A DNA stretch of 64,000 nucleotides. It comes from Citrifermentans bemidjiense Bem (GTDB lineage Bacteria; Desulfobacterota; Desulfuromonadia; Geobacterales; Geobacteraceae). Positions 33,768 to 42,425 of the stretch are shown in pieces. Under the pieces are notes generated by a model. That model saw only the letters and a program-made list of their open reading frames with translations. It had not been told where the DNA came from and did not search any database. The stretch's first letter is position 1; each line of letters opens with the position of its first letter. The translations under genes and the position numbers were made by a program. The stretch covers positions 372,001 to 436,000 of the forward strand of contig NC_011146.1 in NCBI RefSeq assembly GCF_000020725.1, in the 5' to 3' direction.

Positions 33768-35612
33768 CTAGTTGAACCCTTTGCGGATCTGGTACAGGTC
33801 TTCGAGGTTCAGCCCGTTAAGTTCGAAGAATTCGCGCTCCAACTCCTCGACGTAGAAGCGGTCGAGGCCTGAGTTCTCCAGGAAATCCTCGCGCAGCAGG
33901 CAGTTTTTCTCGTTGATGATCTGGGGAAGCAGGTTGTGGATGTAGACTGCCTCTTTCTTGATGGTGAGGATCGCCTCCTGGAACAGCCGGTCGGGGATCT
34001 CGCCTGAAAGGATCTTCTTATGGACCAACTCTTCGGCGAGTTCTTTCTTCAGGGCGTCCTGGTCGCCCTTGGTGGCGTATTTCGAATAGAAATTGCGGAT
34101 GCGGTCTTTTACGTGATCCAGGAGGGTGAGGTAAAGACGCTCGTCGCTGTCTATGCGCACCAACTGCTCCAGGAGTCCGGTCGTGGTCAGGCGGTTCTCC
34201 TCGATCAGCTTCAGCCCCGCCGCCAGGTTGGTGACCTTCTTGCGGCCGTAGATCCCCAGGTACTTGTCCTCGAAGATGCCGGAGAGGAAGAGCTTGGTGA
34301 AGAGGTCCGGGGCCAGCATGTCGAAGGCGCTCTTGTTCCCCAGAAGGCTCCGGATCATCTCTTCCGATATCTTCACGTTCTCCATGAAGGCCAGCTGGTT
34401 GATGGCGGACGAGGTGGCGTCGTAGCGGTCGAAGTAGGTGATGATGTAGGAGTACCCTTCGAGTATCGAGATGTCGGCGCCGTCGCGGATCTTCTCGTCG
34501 CAGGCTTTGCTCGCGTCCAGCAGCATCTCCTCGAACGCATGGTCGCGGTTTTCCGCCGCCTGCTTCTTGGCGAAGAGGAGCTTCAGCATGTCCTCGGGCT
34601 CGATGGTGCTCTCGATGTGCCGCTCGGATAGGAACATCCCCTCCAGGATCTGCCTGGTCTCGGAGATGTAGTTGCTCTCTTCCAGGTCGACCAGCTTCTT
34701 GTCCTTCTTCAGCATCTCGTCGAGTGTGTAGAAGAGCGCGCCGGGGATCTTGTTGCGTACCGAGAGGGTCTTCAGGCGGGTGAGCCTGGCGTTTTCTAGC
34801 TTGTTGATCTCACCTTTGCGGTTGCAGGCGATGAGGATGTTACGGTACTCGTCGACGATGCGGCGGTTGTCGGGGTGCTTGTACATGACGTCGATCCGGA
34901 TCCGTTCCTGCTGGTAACGGTCGATGCCGTAGCACTCGGCCAAACCTGCCAGCACCTGGAAGTCCGAATCGGTGATCTTCTTGTTGTTGAAGTAAAGCGT
35001 CTTGAAGTAGTCGCCGTATTCCCGGTGCCTTACATTGATGAGCTTGAAGAGGAAAAGATGGGCGCCCGGGTCGTCGACGATGTTCAGGATCTCGTCGATG
35101 ATGAGGTTGTCCTGCTCTTCTCCCACGGCGTCGGAGCGCTTGAGCGCCTTCCCCAGCACCTTGACGATGCGCTCCTGCTGCTCGTGCATGGCGCCGGTGA
35201 AGGAGGAGCCGGTCAGGGCGAAGAAATAGTTGAAGATGGCGTTGCCGTCGAAGAAGATCTTGTCGTAGCTGTGATAGCCTTCGGTGCGGTCGCTGAATTT
35301 GAGGGTGCCGGTCCGGTTGTCGTAATGGGTGCCGTAGACGATGAGCCGGTTGGAGACCTCTTCCTTGGCGAGGTCGGCGATAGGCTGGTCCACACCGAAC
35401 ATGTATTCGCAGAAGGAGCCGCCGTTGCCGCGGTGGGTGATCCCTTTGCGGCCGATGACGAACTCGTTGCCGGGGGAGAAGAAACGGATCTCGTCGGGGT
35501 CGGAGGGGTCGGTGTTGAAAAAGTAACGGCTGTACGCCTCGGTTCCTGCCGTGATGGCGTAAAACTCGATCTGGTCGTTTGCATAGCCGTGCAGTCGAAT
35601 GTCTTTAAACAT
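33768..35612 (-). CDS. Large conserved protein of unknown function upstream of the sigma-54 regulator gene
   Basis: A protein of 614 residues, soluble, mostly helical and rich in Glu, Lys and Leu, with no nucleotide-binding or DNA-binding motif I can point to. It resembles a protein type I associate with Geobacter-like genomes (possibly TIGR04442), but I cannot confirm that. It is transcribed toward the sigma-54 regulator gene with a 256-base repeat-bearing gap, and follows the PhnP-like gene by 34 bases, so the three may be linked. Confidence 0.6.
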   Translation of the reverse strand: MFKDIRLHGYANDQIEFYAITAGTEAYSRYFFNTDPSDPDEIRFFSPGNEFVIGRKGITHRGNGGSFCEYMFGVDQPIADLAKEEVSNRLIVYGTHYDNRTGTLKFSDRTEGYHSYDKIFFDGNAIFNYFFALTGSSFTGAMHEQQERIVKVLGKALKRSDAVGEEQDNLIIDEILNIVDDPGAHLFLFKLINVRHREYGDYFKTLYFNNKKITDSDFQVLAGLAECYGIDRYQQERIRIDVMYKHPDNRRIVDEYRNILIACNRKGEINKLENARLTRLKTLSVRNKIPGALFYTLDEMLKKDKKLVDLEESNYISETRQILEGMFLSERHIESTIEPEDMLKLLFAKKQAAENRDHAFEEMLLDASKACDEKIRDGADISILEGYSYIITYFDRYDATSSAINQLAFMENVKISEEMIRSLLGNKSAFDMLAPDLFTKLFLSGIFEDKYLGIYGRKKVTNLAAGLKLIEENRLTTTGLLEQLVRIDSDERLYLTLLDHVKDRIRNFYSKYATKGDQDALKKELAEELVHKKILSGEIPDRLFQEAILTIKKEAVYIHNLLPQIINEKNCLLREDFLENSGLDRFYVEELEREFFELNGLNLEDLYQIRKGFN

Positions 35613-35646
35613 CGGTTCCGTCCGTTTCTGGATAACTTCTATCTCT

Positions 35647-36402
35647 TCAAAGTTCGACCGTCATGCCGTCGTAGGCGAATTCGACCCCTGCCGGGAGACG
35701 GCTGCCGTCGCTGTGGCGCACCTCGTGGGTTAAGTGCGTGAAGAGCGTACGGCGCGGCCGCAGTTTTTGCGCCATCTGCAGCGCCCCCTCGATGTTGAAA
35801 TGATTCGGGTGCGGGGAAAAACGCAGGGCGTCGATAATGAGAAGTTCGAGCCCCTCTAAGAGGGGCAGGGACCCCTCCGGGATCTCGCTGCAGTCGGTCA
35901 GGTAGGCAGCGTTGTCGAACCGGTAGCCGGTGGCATCGAAGGAACCGTGCTTGATCGGCACCGGCACCACCCGGCATCCGAATAGCTCGAAAGGGTCTTC
36001 GACGGGGAAGGGCTCAAGTAACGGCGAATATCCTTCGGAGGTGAGCCCGTCGAAGATATAGGCGAACTTGTCGGTCGCCGACTGCATCGTTCCCGGGCTG
36101 CCGTAGCAGGGGATGATCCGGCGGTGGATGAAATAGAAACCGCGGAGGTCGTCGATGCCGTGAATATGGTCGGCGTGGGTATGGGTGAAGAGAACCGCAT
36201 CGACATGCGGAATACCCTCACGCAGCGCCTGCGCCCTGAGATCGGTCGAGGTGTCTACCAGGATGCGCTGTCCGCAGGACTCGACCAGGATCGAGGCACG
36301 TGTTCTTTTGTCGCGCGGGTCAGTGGAACCGCAGACCTGGCAGTGGCAGCCGACCATGGGAACACCCGTCGAGGTGCCAGAGCCGAGGATGGTAATCTTC
36401 AT
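35647..36402 (-). CDS. PhnP-like metallo-beta-lactamase-fold phosphodiesterase
   Basis: A protein of 251 residues. It begins ILGSGTSTGVP and has a CxC-x2-C group (CHCQVC) as in PhnP. The metal motif is complete, FTHTHADHIHGIDD, with DCSEIP and TLFTHLTHE later. PhnP hydrolyses cyclic phosphodiesters such as phosphoribosyl 1,2-cyclic phosphate; relatives lie by lipoate genes with unknown substrate. Start 36402 has GAGGGGCGAC upstream. The 156-base gap to the divergent glycosyltransferase gene must hold both promoters. Confidence 0.82.
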   Translation of the reverse strand: MKITILGSGTSTGVPMVGCHCQVCGSTDPRDKRTRASILVESCGQRILVDTSTDLRAQALREGIPHVDAVLFTHTHADHIHGIDDLRGFYFIHRRIIPCYGSPGTMQSATDKFAYIFDGLTSEGYSPLLEPFPVEDPFELFGCRVVPVPIKHGSFDATGYRFDNAAYLTDCSEIPEGSLPLLEGLELLIIDALRFSPHPNHFNIEGALQMAQKLRPRRTLFTHLTHEVRHSDGSRLPAGVEFAYDGMTVEL

Positions 36403-36558
36403 GTGTCGCCCCTCGGAATGCTGGGTAAGGTAACATGGAATGAGCCAGTGAAGCAAGGGGTTTATCCCTTGCCTTGCGCGGGTTTTGCGGCTATTATCAC
36501 ACGCTGGCCGGCCTCCCCTGGCGGTCGTTTTTGAGCGAAAATTCAAGCAGAGGTTCTC

Positions 36559-37578
36559 ATGCGCGTCGGCATAATATCCCCCAACTACTTCGCCGAGGAA
36601 ACCGGCAACGCCGTGACGGTGAGGCGCATCGAGCGGCACCTGAGAGCGCTCGGGTGCGAGGTCAAGGTCTTCGCGACGGACCGCGTGGCGGGGGAACAAC
36701 TGCAGGCGGCGGTCAAGGAATTCGCGCCCGACATCCTGCACGCCTTTCACGCCTACCACGGCGGCAGGGTGGCCTGCGCGCTAGCCAAGGCGCTGGGCGT
36801 TCCGTACCTGGTGACCTTCACCGGCACCGACATCTACAAGGCGCTCTGCGACCAGCGCAATATGGAACTGCATGGCGCCCTGAGGGGGGCGTCCCGGCTG
36901 GTCGCCTTCCATGGCTGCATACGCCACCGGCTGGCTGAACACATGCCGACCCTGGAGGAGCGGACCGCGATCATTCCCCAGGGGGTCGATCTTCCCGACG
37001 ACTACAGCCCGCTTCCCCCAGCCGAGGAACAGGCCTTCACCTTTTTGCTCCCCGCGGGGCTGCGCCCGGTGAAAAACGTGCTCTTCCCGCTTGAGCCTTT
37101 GGCTGCGCTTTATGCCGATCATCCGCAGGTGCGCCTGCTCCTCGCCGGCCCCGTGCTCGACAAGGATTACGCCGCGCAGGTGATGGAGGCTTTGGAACGC
37201 TACCCCTTCGCCAGGTATCTTGGCGTGGTGGGACACGACCGCATGGGCGACCTGTACCGCCGGGTCGACGTGGTCCTGAACAGCTCGCTAAGCGAAGGGG
37301 GGATGGCCAACACCGTCCTGGAGGCGATGGCCTACGCCAAGCCGCTTCTGGTTGCGGACATAGAAGGAAACCGCTCCGTGGTCAAAGAGAACGTCACCGG
37401 TCTTTTGTATCGCGACGCCGGGGATCTCGTAGCCAAAGCCGGGAAGCTTGCGGCAAACGCCAGGTTGCGGGAGAAGCTTGGCAACAATGGCAGAGCACAG
37501 GTTCGGGACCACTACTCGCCCGACAAAGAAGCTGCCTCCTACCTCACTCTCTACCGCGACATACTGCAAAAAAACTGA
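36559..37578 (+). CDS. GT4-family glycosyltransferase
   Basis: A protein of 339 residues with GT-B fold marks: the N-terminal GIISPNYFAEETGNAVTVRR, the acceptor-side FTGTDIY and the donor-side SLSEGGMANTVLEAMAYAKPLLV with the conserved Glu. The opening and the TGTDIY region recall the TIGR04348 group, which includes SenB, but no senA-like gene is adjacent. Donor and acceptor unknown. AGAGGTTCTC precedes ATG 36559. Transcribed alone. Confidence 0.82.
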   Translation: MRVGIISPNYFAEETGNAVTVRRIERHLRALGCEVKVFATDRVAGEQLQAAVKEFAPDILHAFHAYHGGRVACALAKALGVPYLVTFTGTDIYKALCDQRNMELHGALRGASRLVAFHGCIRHRLAEHMPTLEERTAIIPQGVDLPDDYSPLPPAEEQAFTFLLPAGLRPVKNVLFPLEPLAALYADHPQVRLLLAGPVLDKDYAAQVMEALERYPFARYLGVVGHDRMGDLYRRVDVVLNSSLSEGGMANTVLEAMAYAKPLLVADIEGNRSVVKENVTGLLYRDAGDLVAKAGKLAANARLREKLGNNGRAQVRDHYSPDKEAASYLTLYRDILQKN

Positions 37579-37713
37579 TCCTCTCTCACTTCTCGCCTCC
37601 TTGTTCGCGTTCTGTCAGCCAACCAACTCCCGCCGTCTTTTAACACCGTCATAGCGATAAGCCCCCTTTGAAGCAACGAGACTCAGGGGATTTTCTGCTG
37701 GTGCACCAGAGAC

Positions 37714-37748
37714 AAATCCCCTCTGCCCCCCTTCTCAAAGGGGGGAAC
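37714..37748. repeat. G/C palindromic repeat (family C, inverted copy)
   Basis: AAATCCCCTCTGCCCCCC followed by TTCTCAAAGGGGGGAAC. It lies in the 357-base gap 37579-37935, which apart from this repeat and a promoter shows nothing I can name. Confidence 0.65.
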
Positions 37749-37881
37749 GCGAACTCTCTTGCAGCGCTTCGTGGACGAATCTACTTCAGTTCCCCCGGAA
37801 CCTTTGTCAAAGAGCGGAGTGGAACAGTCATCGGGGCGAAAGATGGTGCCAATCCATTTTTAAAAAAAAGAGTATTAGCTC

Positions 37882-37909
37882 TTGTCAATGAGCTTGCAGT
37901 CCGTAGAAT
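37882..37909 (+). promoter_or_regulatory. Candidate sigma-70 promoter of the transcarboxylase operon
   Basis: TTGTCA at 37882-37887 and TAGAAT at 37904-37909, each one base off consensus, 16 bases apart. The start codon is at 37936, giving a leader of about 20 bases with AAGGAGGGAG. Confidence 0.6.
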
Positions 37910-37935
37910 ATCCCTTCGTGACTAAGGAGGGAGAC

Positions 37936-39441
37936 ATGGACCGCATTATCGACATAACCGAACTGGCTCTGCGCGACGCGCACCAGAGCCTTATCGCTAC
38001 GAGGCTCGGGATAGACGACATGGTTCCGGTGTGCGAGGACCTGGACCAGGCGGGCTACTGGTCCATCGAGTGCTGGGGCGGGGCCACCTATGACGCCTGC
38101 ATCCGCTTTCTCAACGAAGATCCGTGGGTGAGGCTTAGGACCTTCAAGGAGCTGATGCCGAAAACCCCGCTGCAGATGCTTTTGCGGGGGCAGAACCTTT
38201 TGGGATACCGGCATTACCAGGACGAGGTGGTGGACCGGTTCGTCCAGAAGAGCGCCGAGAACGGCATCGACGTGTTCCGGATCTTCGATGCGCTGAACGA
38301 TCTGAGGAACCTGGAGCGGTCGGTCCAGGCGGTGAAGCAGTGCGGAAAGCACGCGCAGGTCGCCATCTCCTATACCATCAGCCCCATTCACACCACGGCG
38401 AAATTCGTGGAGCAGGCGAAGCGCCTGGTCGACATGGGGTGCGACTCCATCTGCATCAAGGACATGGCGGCGCTGATCAAGCCGCACGCGACATACGACC
38501 TGGTGAGAGGGATCAAAGAGGCCTGCGGCGACCGGATCCGGATACAGCTGCATGCGCACGCCACCAGCGGCGTGACCATGGTGAGTTACATGAAGGCGGT
38601 GGAGGCGGGCGTGGACGGCGTGGACACGGCGGTGAGTTCCATGAGCCTCGGGCCCGGACACAACCCGACGGAGAGCTTTGCGGAGATGCTGGAAAATACG
38701 GGCTACACCACGCGCATCGACCTCGGCCGGGTGAACAAGGTGAAGGAGCATTTCGCCAAGGTGCTCCCCAGGTACTCAGAATTCCTCTCCACCATCACCG
38801 GCGCGGAGACGGAGATCTTCAGGAGCCAGATTCCAGGCGGGATGCTTTCCAACATGGAGAGCCAGTTGAAGCAGCAGGGGGCTGGGGACCGGATGCGCGA
38901 CGTGCTGGAAGAGATACCGCTGGTGAGAAAGGACACGGGATACGTCCCGCTGGTAACCCCGACCAGCCAGATCGTCGGGACCCAGGCGGTGCTGAACGTA
39001 TTGATGGGGCGCTACAAGGTGCTGACCGGCGAGTTCGCCGACCTGATGCTCGGCTACTACGGCCTCACGCCGGGAGAACGGAACCCGGAGGTGGTGGAGC
39101 AGGCGCGCCGCCACGCGAATAAGGAGCCGATAGAGTGCCGCCCCGCAGATCTATTGGAGCCGGAATGGGGCAAGCTGCGGGCGGCGGCGCTCCCCTTGGA
39201 GGGTTGCGACGGCAGCGACGAGGACGTGCTCACCTACGCCCTCTTTCCGCAGGTGGCGCCGAAGTTCTTCGCCACGAGGAGTGAAGGACCCCGAAACCTG
39301 GGGCGCGATCCCGTCACCGGAGCTTCGGAAACCAGCATTCCCGAAGGGCACCCCGGGAAGATCACCGGCCCCGTCACCTACACGGTCACCTTGAGCGGGC
39401 AGCCGCACAAGGTGACGGTTGCACCCTACGGCCAGGAATAG
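37936..39441 (+). CDS. Transcarboxylase 5S subunit (pyruvate/oxaloacetate carboxyltransferase)
   Basis: A protein of 501 residues of the HMGL-like TIM-barrel carboxyltransferase class. The metal and substrate region is plain: LRDAHQSL, LRGQNLLGYRHY, CIKDMAAL (carbamylated-Lys region) and HAHATSGV. It moves CO2 between carboxybiotin and pyruvate. With the 12S and biotin subunits downstream it forms methylmalonyl-CoA:pyruvate transcarboxylase; absence of membrane OadB/OadG genes argues against a sodium-pumping oxaloacetate decarboxylase. Start 37936 has AAGGAGGGAG; first gene of the operon. Confidence 0.9.
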   Translation: MDRIIDITELALRDAHQSLIATRLGIDDMVPVCEDLDQAGYWSIECWGGATYDACIRFLNEDPWVRLRTFKELMPKTPLQMLLRGQNLLGYRHYQDEVVDRFVQKSAENGIDVFRIFDALNDLRNLERSVQAVKQCGKHAQVAISYTISPIHTTAKFVEQAKRLVDMGCDSICIKDMAALIKPHATYDLVRGIKEACGDRIRIQLHAHATSGVTMVSYMKAVEAGVDGVDTAVSSMSLGPGHNPTESFAEMLENTGYTTRIDLGRVNKVKEHFAKVLPRYSEFLSTITGAETEIFRSQIPGGMLSNMESQLKQQGAGDRMRDVLEEIPLVRKDTGYVPLVTPTSQIVGTQAVLNVLMGRYKVLTGEFADLMLGYYGLTPGERNPEVVEQARRHANKEPIECRPADLLEPEWGKLRAAALPLEGCDGSDEDVLTYALFPQVAPKFFATRSEGPRNLGRDPVTGASETSIPEGHPGKITGPVTYTVTLSGQPHKVTVAPYGQE

Positions 39442-39468
39442 GCGCCGCACCGACCAAGGAGCGAGCTC

Positions 39469-41013
39469 ATGTCCATAGAAGAGAAGATAAAAGCGCTGAA
39501 CGACAAGAAGAGCAAGCTGAAGCTGGGCGGCGGGCGCTCGAAGATCGACCAGCAGCACGCCCAGGGAAGCCTGACCGCCCGGGAGCGGATAGAGGCGCTG
39601 GTGGACAAGGACAGCTTCCAGGAAATCGGCATCTTCGCCAGGCACCGCTGCACCAATTTCGGCATGGCCGGGAAGGAACTGCCGGCCGAAGGGGTGGTCA
39701 CCGGCGCAGGGAGCGTGGGCGGGAGGATGGTGCACCTGGCGAGCCAGGATTTCACCGTCGCCGGGGGATCGGCGGGCGAGGTGCACAGCGACAAGATCGT
39801 GCAGGCGATGCTGGGGTCGCTGAAGACCGGAACCCCCTTCGTCTTCATGAACGATTCCGGCGGCGCCAGGATCCAGGAAGGGATCGACTCGTTAGCCGGC
39901 TACGGCAAGGTCTTCTACCACAACGTGATGCTCAGCGGGGTGGTGCCGCAGATCTCGCTCATCTGCGGCCCCTGTGCCGGGGGCGCGGCCTACAGCCCGG
40001 CGCTCACCGATTTCATCATCCAGACCGCCAAGGCGCGCATGTTCATCACCGGCCCTTCCGTGATCAAGGAGGCGACCGGCGAAGAGATCAGCGCCGAGGA
40101 GCTGGGAGGGCCACTGTCGCAGATGAACCATAGCGGCGTAGCCCATTTCGTGGCGGAGAACGACCTGGTGGCGCTTCGCATCTGCAAGAAGCTCCTTTCC
40201 TACCTCCCCTCCAACAACATCGAGGACCCGCCGCAGTTGGAAAGCGACGACGTCATCGTCCCGGACAAGACGTTGAACAGCATCGTGCCGTCGGAGCAGA
40301 AGAAGGCCTACGACGTGAGGAACGTGATCACGCGCCTGATCGACGGCGGCGACTTCCTGGAGGTGCAGCCTCTGTTCGCTGCCAACATCGTGGTCGGGTT
40401 CGGCAGGATACTCGGGCGGAGCGTCGGCATCGTCGCCAATCAGCCGTCGGTCTTGGCGGGGGCGCTGGACATCAACGCTTCGGACAAGGGAGCCAGGTTC
40501 GTCCGGTTCTGCAACGCCTTCAACATCCCGCTGGTGACCCTGGTGGACGTTCCGGGTTTTCTCCCCGGGGTACAGCAGGAGAAGGGGGGGATCATCCGCC
40601 ACGGCGCCAAGATGCTCTTCGCCTACGCCGCGGCCACCGTCCCGAAGATAACCGTCATCATGCGCAAGGCGTACGGCGGCGCCTTCCTCGCCATGTGCGG
40701 CAAGGAGTTGGAGACCGATCGGGTTTTCGCCTGGCCCAGCGCCGAGATCGCGGTCATGGGACCGCAGGGAGCGGTCAACGTCATCTTCCGGAACGAGATC
40801 GCCCAGGCGGAAGATCCCAAGAAAAAGCGCGACGAGCTGATCGCTTCTTACCAGGGAACCTTCGCCACTCCCTATGCGGCCGCGGCACGCCGCGATGTGG
40901 ACGACATCATCGAGCCCGCCGATACGAGGCGCCACCTCGCCATGACGCTGGACATCCTGAGCACCAAGCGCGAATTCAGGCCCATGAAGAAGCATGGCCT
41001 CATTCCGCTGTAA
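39469..41013 (+). CDS. Transcarboxylase 12S subunit (acyl-CoA carboxyltransferase, MmdA/PccB family)
   Basis: A protein of 514 residues with two crotonase-like halves. The oxyanion-hole regions are GGARIQEGIDSLAGY with CGPCAGGAAYSPALTD, and DVPGFLPGVQQEKGGIIRHGAK with MRKAYGGAFLAM. It transfers CO2 between methylmalonyl-CoA or propionyl-CoA and carboxybiotin. It follows the 5S gene by 27 bases. Length and motifs equal those of Propionibacterium 12S and methylmalonyl-CoA decarboxylase alpha. Confidence 0.92.
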   Translation: MSIEEKIKALNDKKSKLKLGGGRSKIDQQHAQGSLTARERIEALVDKDSFQEIGIFARHRCTNFGMAGKELPAEGVVTGAGSVGGRMVHLASQDFTVAGGSAGEVHSDKIVQAMLGSLKTGTPFVFMNDSGGARIQEGIDSLAGYGKVFYHNVMLSGVVPQISLICGPCAGGAAYSPALTDFIIQTAKARMFITGPSVIKEATGEEISAEELGGPLSQMNHSGVAHFVAENDLVALRICKKLLSYLPSNNIEDPPQLESDDVIVPDKTLNSIVPSEQKKAYDVRNVITRLIDGGDFLEVQPLFAANIVVGFGRILGRSVGIVANQPSVLAGALDINASDKGARFVRFCNAFNIPLVTLVDVPGFLPGVQQEKGGIIRHGAKMLFAYAAATVPKITVIMRKAYGGAFLAMCGKELETDRVFAWPSAEIAVMGPQGAVNVIFRNEIAQAEDPKKKRDELIASYQGTFATPYAAAARRDVDDIIEPADTRRHLAMTLDILSTKREFRPMKKHGLIPL

Positions 41014-41023
41014 GGGGGAAGCC

Positions 41024-41221
41024 GTGGACGAAGAGATGGAGCAGGAACACGATCCGGAAATCACGCCCGAACTGCTGATGGTGATGTCCGCCGCGATAGC
41101 CGCGTATCTGGGCAAGACCGTGAGGATAAGGCGGGCCAGGTTCGTCGACCCGAATCTGATCAACGCCTGGGGACAGTCGAGCCGCGTGGTGCTGCAGGCG
41201 TCGCACAACTTGAGGAGATAG
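41024..41221 (+). CDS. Small transcarboxylase-associated protein
   Basis: A protein of 65 residues, GTG start after AAGGGGGAAGCC. The core VMSAAIAAYLGKTVRIRRARFV and the tail AWGQSSRVVLQ resemble the short accessory segments found beside or fused to biotin-dependent decarboxylases. It lies between the 12S and biotin genes, so an assembly or linking role is likely. No membrane helix, unlike OadG. Confidence 0.7.
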   Translation: MDEEMEQEHDPEITPELLMVMSAAIAAYLGKTVRIRRARFVDPNLINAWGQSSRVVLQASHNLRR

Positions 41222-41227
41222 AGGCTT

Positions 41228-41262
41228 CCCTCACCCCGACCCTCTCCCAGAGGGAGAGGGGG
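41228..41262. repeat. CTCCC-type palindrome within the transcarboxylase operon (family B)
   Basis: CCCTCACCCCGACCCTCTCCC and GGGAGAGGGGG arms between the small accessory gene and the biotin gene. It could attenuate or process the operon message. Confidence 0.65.
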
Positions 41263-41311
41263 CATGGACCACCACCCTCACCCCTGCCGCTACAGACAAA
41301 AGGAGACCACC

Positions 41312-41707
41312 GTGCAACTGACCATGACCATTGACGGAAAGAAATACCGGGTGGACGTAGAAGTCGAGGAAGGGGAAGAGGTGCGTACGGAAGGGGCCTT
41401 CCCTCCCACCGCGACTATGCAGGCGTACCCGGTGTATTCGGCGCATCCAACCGCGACCCCGCCGCTGGCCGCGCCGACCCCGGCCTCCAGTTCGGAAAAG
41501 ATCTGCCGCAGTCCCATCGCGGGGGTGGTTTTCAAGATCGTGGCGCAGGTGGGTCAACACCTGGAGATGAACGACCTGCTGGTCGTCCTCGAGGCGATGA
41601 AGATGGAGACCAACATCACCGCGCACATGTCCGGGAAGGTGGAAAAGATTCTGGTTTCCGTGGGCGAAGCGGTGCAGCCTGGACAGGCAATTGCCGAATT
41701 TGCCTAA
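41312..41707 (+). CDS. Biotin carboxyl carrier subunit of the transcarboxylase (1.3S)
   Basis: A protein of 131 residues. A Pro/Ala-rich linker (ATPPLAAPTPASSS) joins a short N-terminal region to a C-terminal biotinyl domain. The biotinylated Lys is in VLEAMKMETNI. It starts with GTG after AAAGGAGA. It shuttles CO2 between the 5S and 12S subunits and is the last gene of the operon. Confidence 0.93.
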   Translation: MQLTMTIDGKKYRVDVEVEEGEEVRTEGAFPPTATMQAYPVYSAHPTATPPLAAPTPASSSEKICRSPIAGVVFKIVAQVGQHLEMNDLLVVLEAMKMETNITAHMSGKVEKILVSVGEAVQPGQAIAEFA

Positions 41708-41752
41708 TGAAACCTTACCTTCAAAAATATAGTGCTTTTTGAATGTAAAGGG

Positions 41753-41758
41753 TATAAT
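41753..41758 (+). promoter_or_regulatory. Candidate -10 box before the CHRD gene
   Basis: Perfect TATAAT 41 bases before the start codon. No good -35 box at proper distance, so support is moderate. Confidence 0.35.
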
Positions 41759-41798
41759 CGGGGCAGTGGTACTATGAAGGCAGTAAAGGAGGCAGGAG

Positions 41799-42263
41799 AT
41801 GAAAAGGGTAAGGCTGTTACTGTTGGTAGTGCTGGCCGCATTCTTTGCCGTATCTACTGGCTATGCCGCTGAGCACAGCTTTAAAGCAAAATTGAGCCCG
41901 AAGGAGGAAGTCGGCAAGCCTGACGCGAAGTCCTCCGGCAAGGCTGAGTTCAAACTCAGCAAAGACGGCAAGGAACTGACCTATAAGCTCCACGTTAAGG
42001 ACGTCGTAGACGCAAGCGCCGCCCACATTCACGTCGGCAAAAAGGGTGAAAACGGCCCTCCGATCGTAGGCCTTTTCAGCGGCGGCAAAAAAGGGAAATT
42101 CAGCGGCGTTCTTTCCGAGGGCAAGGTTAGCGGCAACGACCTTATGGGCGACTACAAAGGGAAATTCGACGAGCTCGTTAAACTCATGAGGTCTGGCGAT
42201 ACCTACGTTAACGTCCACACCGACAAGTACCCGGACGGCGAGATCCGCGGACAGATCAAATAA
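41799..42263 (+). CDS. Exported CHRD-domain protein
   Basis: A protein of 154 residues. The signal peptide ends at STGYAA. The mature protein is one CHRD domain: FKAKLSPKEEVGKP at the start, AAHIHVGKKGENGP, and NVHTDKYPDGEIRGQI at the end. CHRD domains are secreted beta-sandwiches first seen in chordin; their bacterial role is unknown. Transcribed alone, with its own terminator. Confidence 0.9.
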   Translation: MKRVRLLLLVVLAAFFAVSTGYAAEHSFKAKLSPKEEVGKPDAKSSGKAEFKLSKDGKELTYKLHVKDVVDASAAHIHVGKKGENGPPIVGLFSGGKKGKFSGVLSEGKVSGNDLMGDYKGKFDELVKLMRSGDTYVNVHTDKYPDGEIRGQIK

Positions 42264-42286
42264 GCAGTCTTTGATTGCTTACATAT

Positions 42287-42332
42287 AACCGCCGGCATCG
42301 GTTCCATGGATCGATCGCCGGCGGTTTTTTAT
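42287..42332 (+). terminator. Intrinsic terminator of the CHRD gene
   Basis: AACCGCCGGC and GCCGGCGGTT form a ten-pair stem around a loop of about 22 bases, followed by TTTT. Confidence 0.88.
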
Positions 42333-42425
42333 TAAGGATTTTCCGCTCAGCATTCCCCTCCTTCTGAGAAGGTTTGGCGGAGAGTTTCGGGGAGCCTCGC
42401 TCTTAGTCCCCCCTCCCCTTGCGGG

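Noticed and set aside
36559-37578. SenB selenosugar synthase assignment for the glycosyltransferase
   Set aside because: The opening is reminiscent of that group, but no SenA- or SenC-like gene is adjacent, so only the GT4 family is claimed.
37936-39441. Sodium-pumping oxaloacetate decarboxylase alpha subunit
   Set aside because: No beta or gamma membrane subunit is present, and a 12S acyl-CoA carboxyltransferase follows, which points to transcarboxylase.
39892-41265. 457-codon minus-strand frame in the transcarboxylase operon
   Set aside because: Antisense to the 12S gene, which has full catalytic motifs; the translation is His/Arg/Asp-rich without domains.
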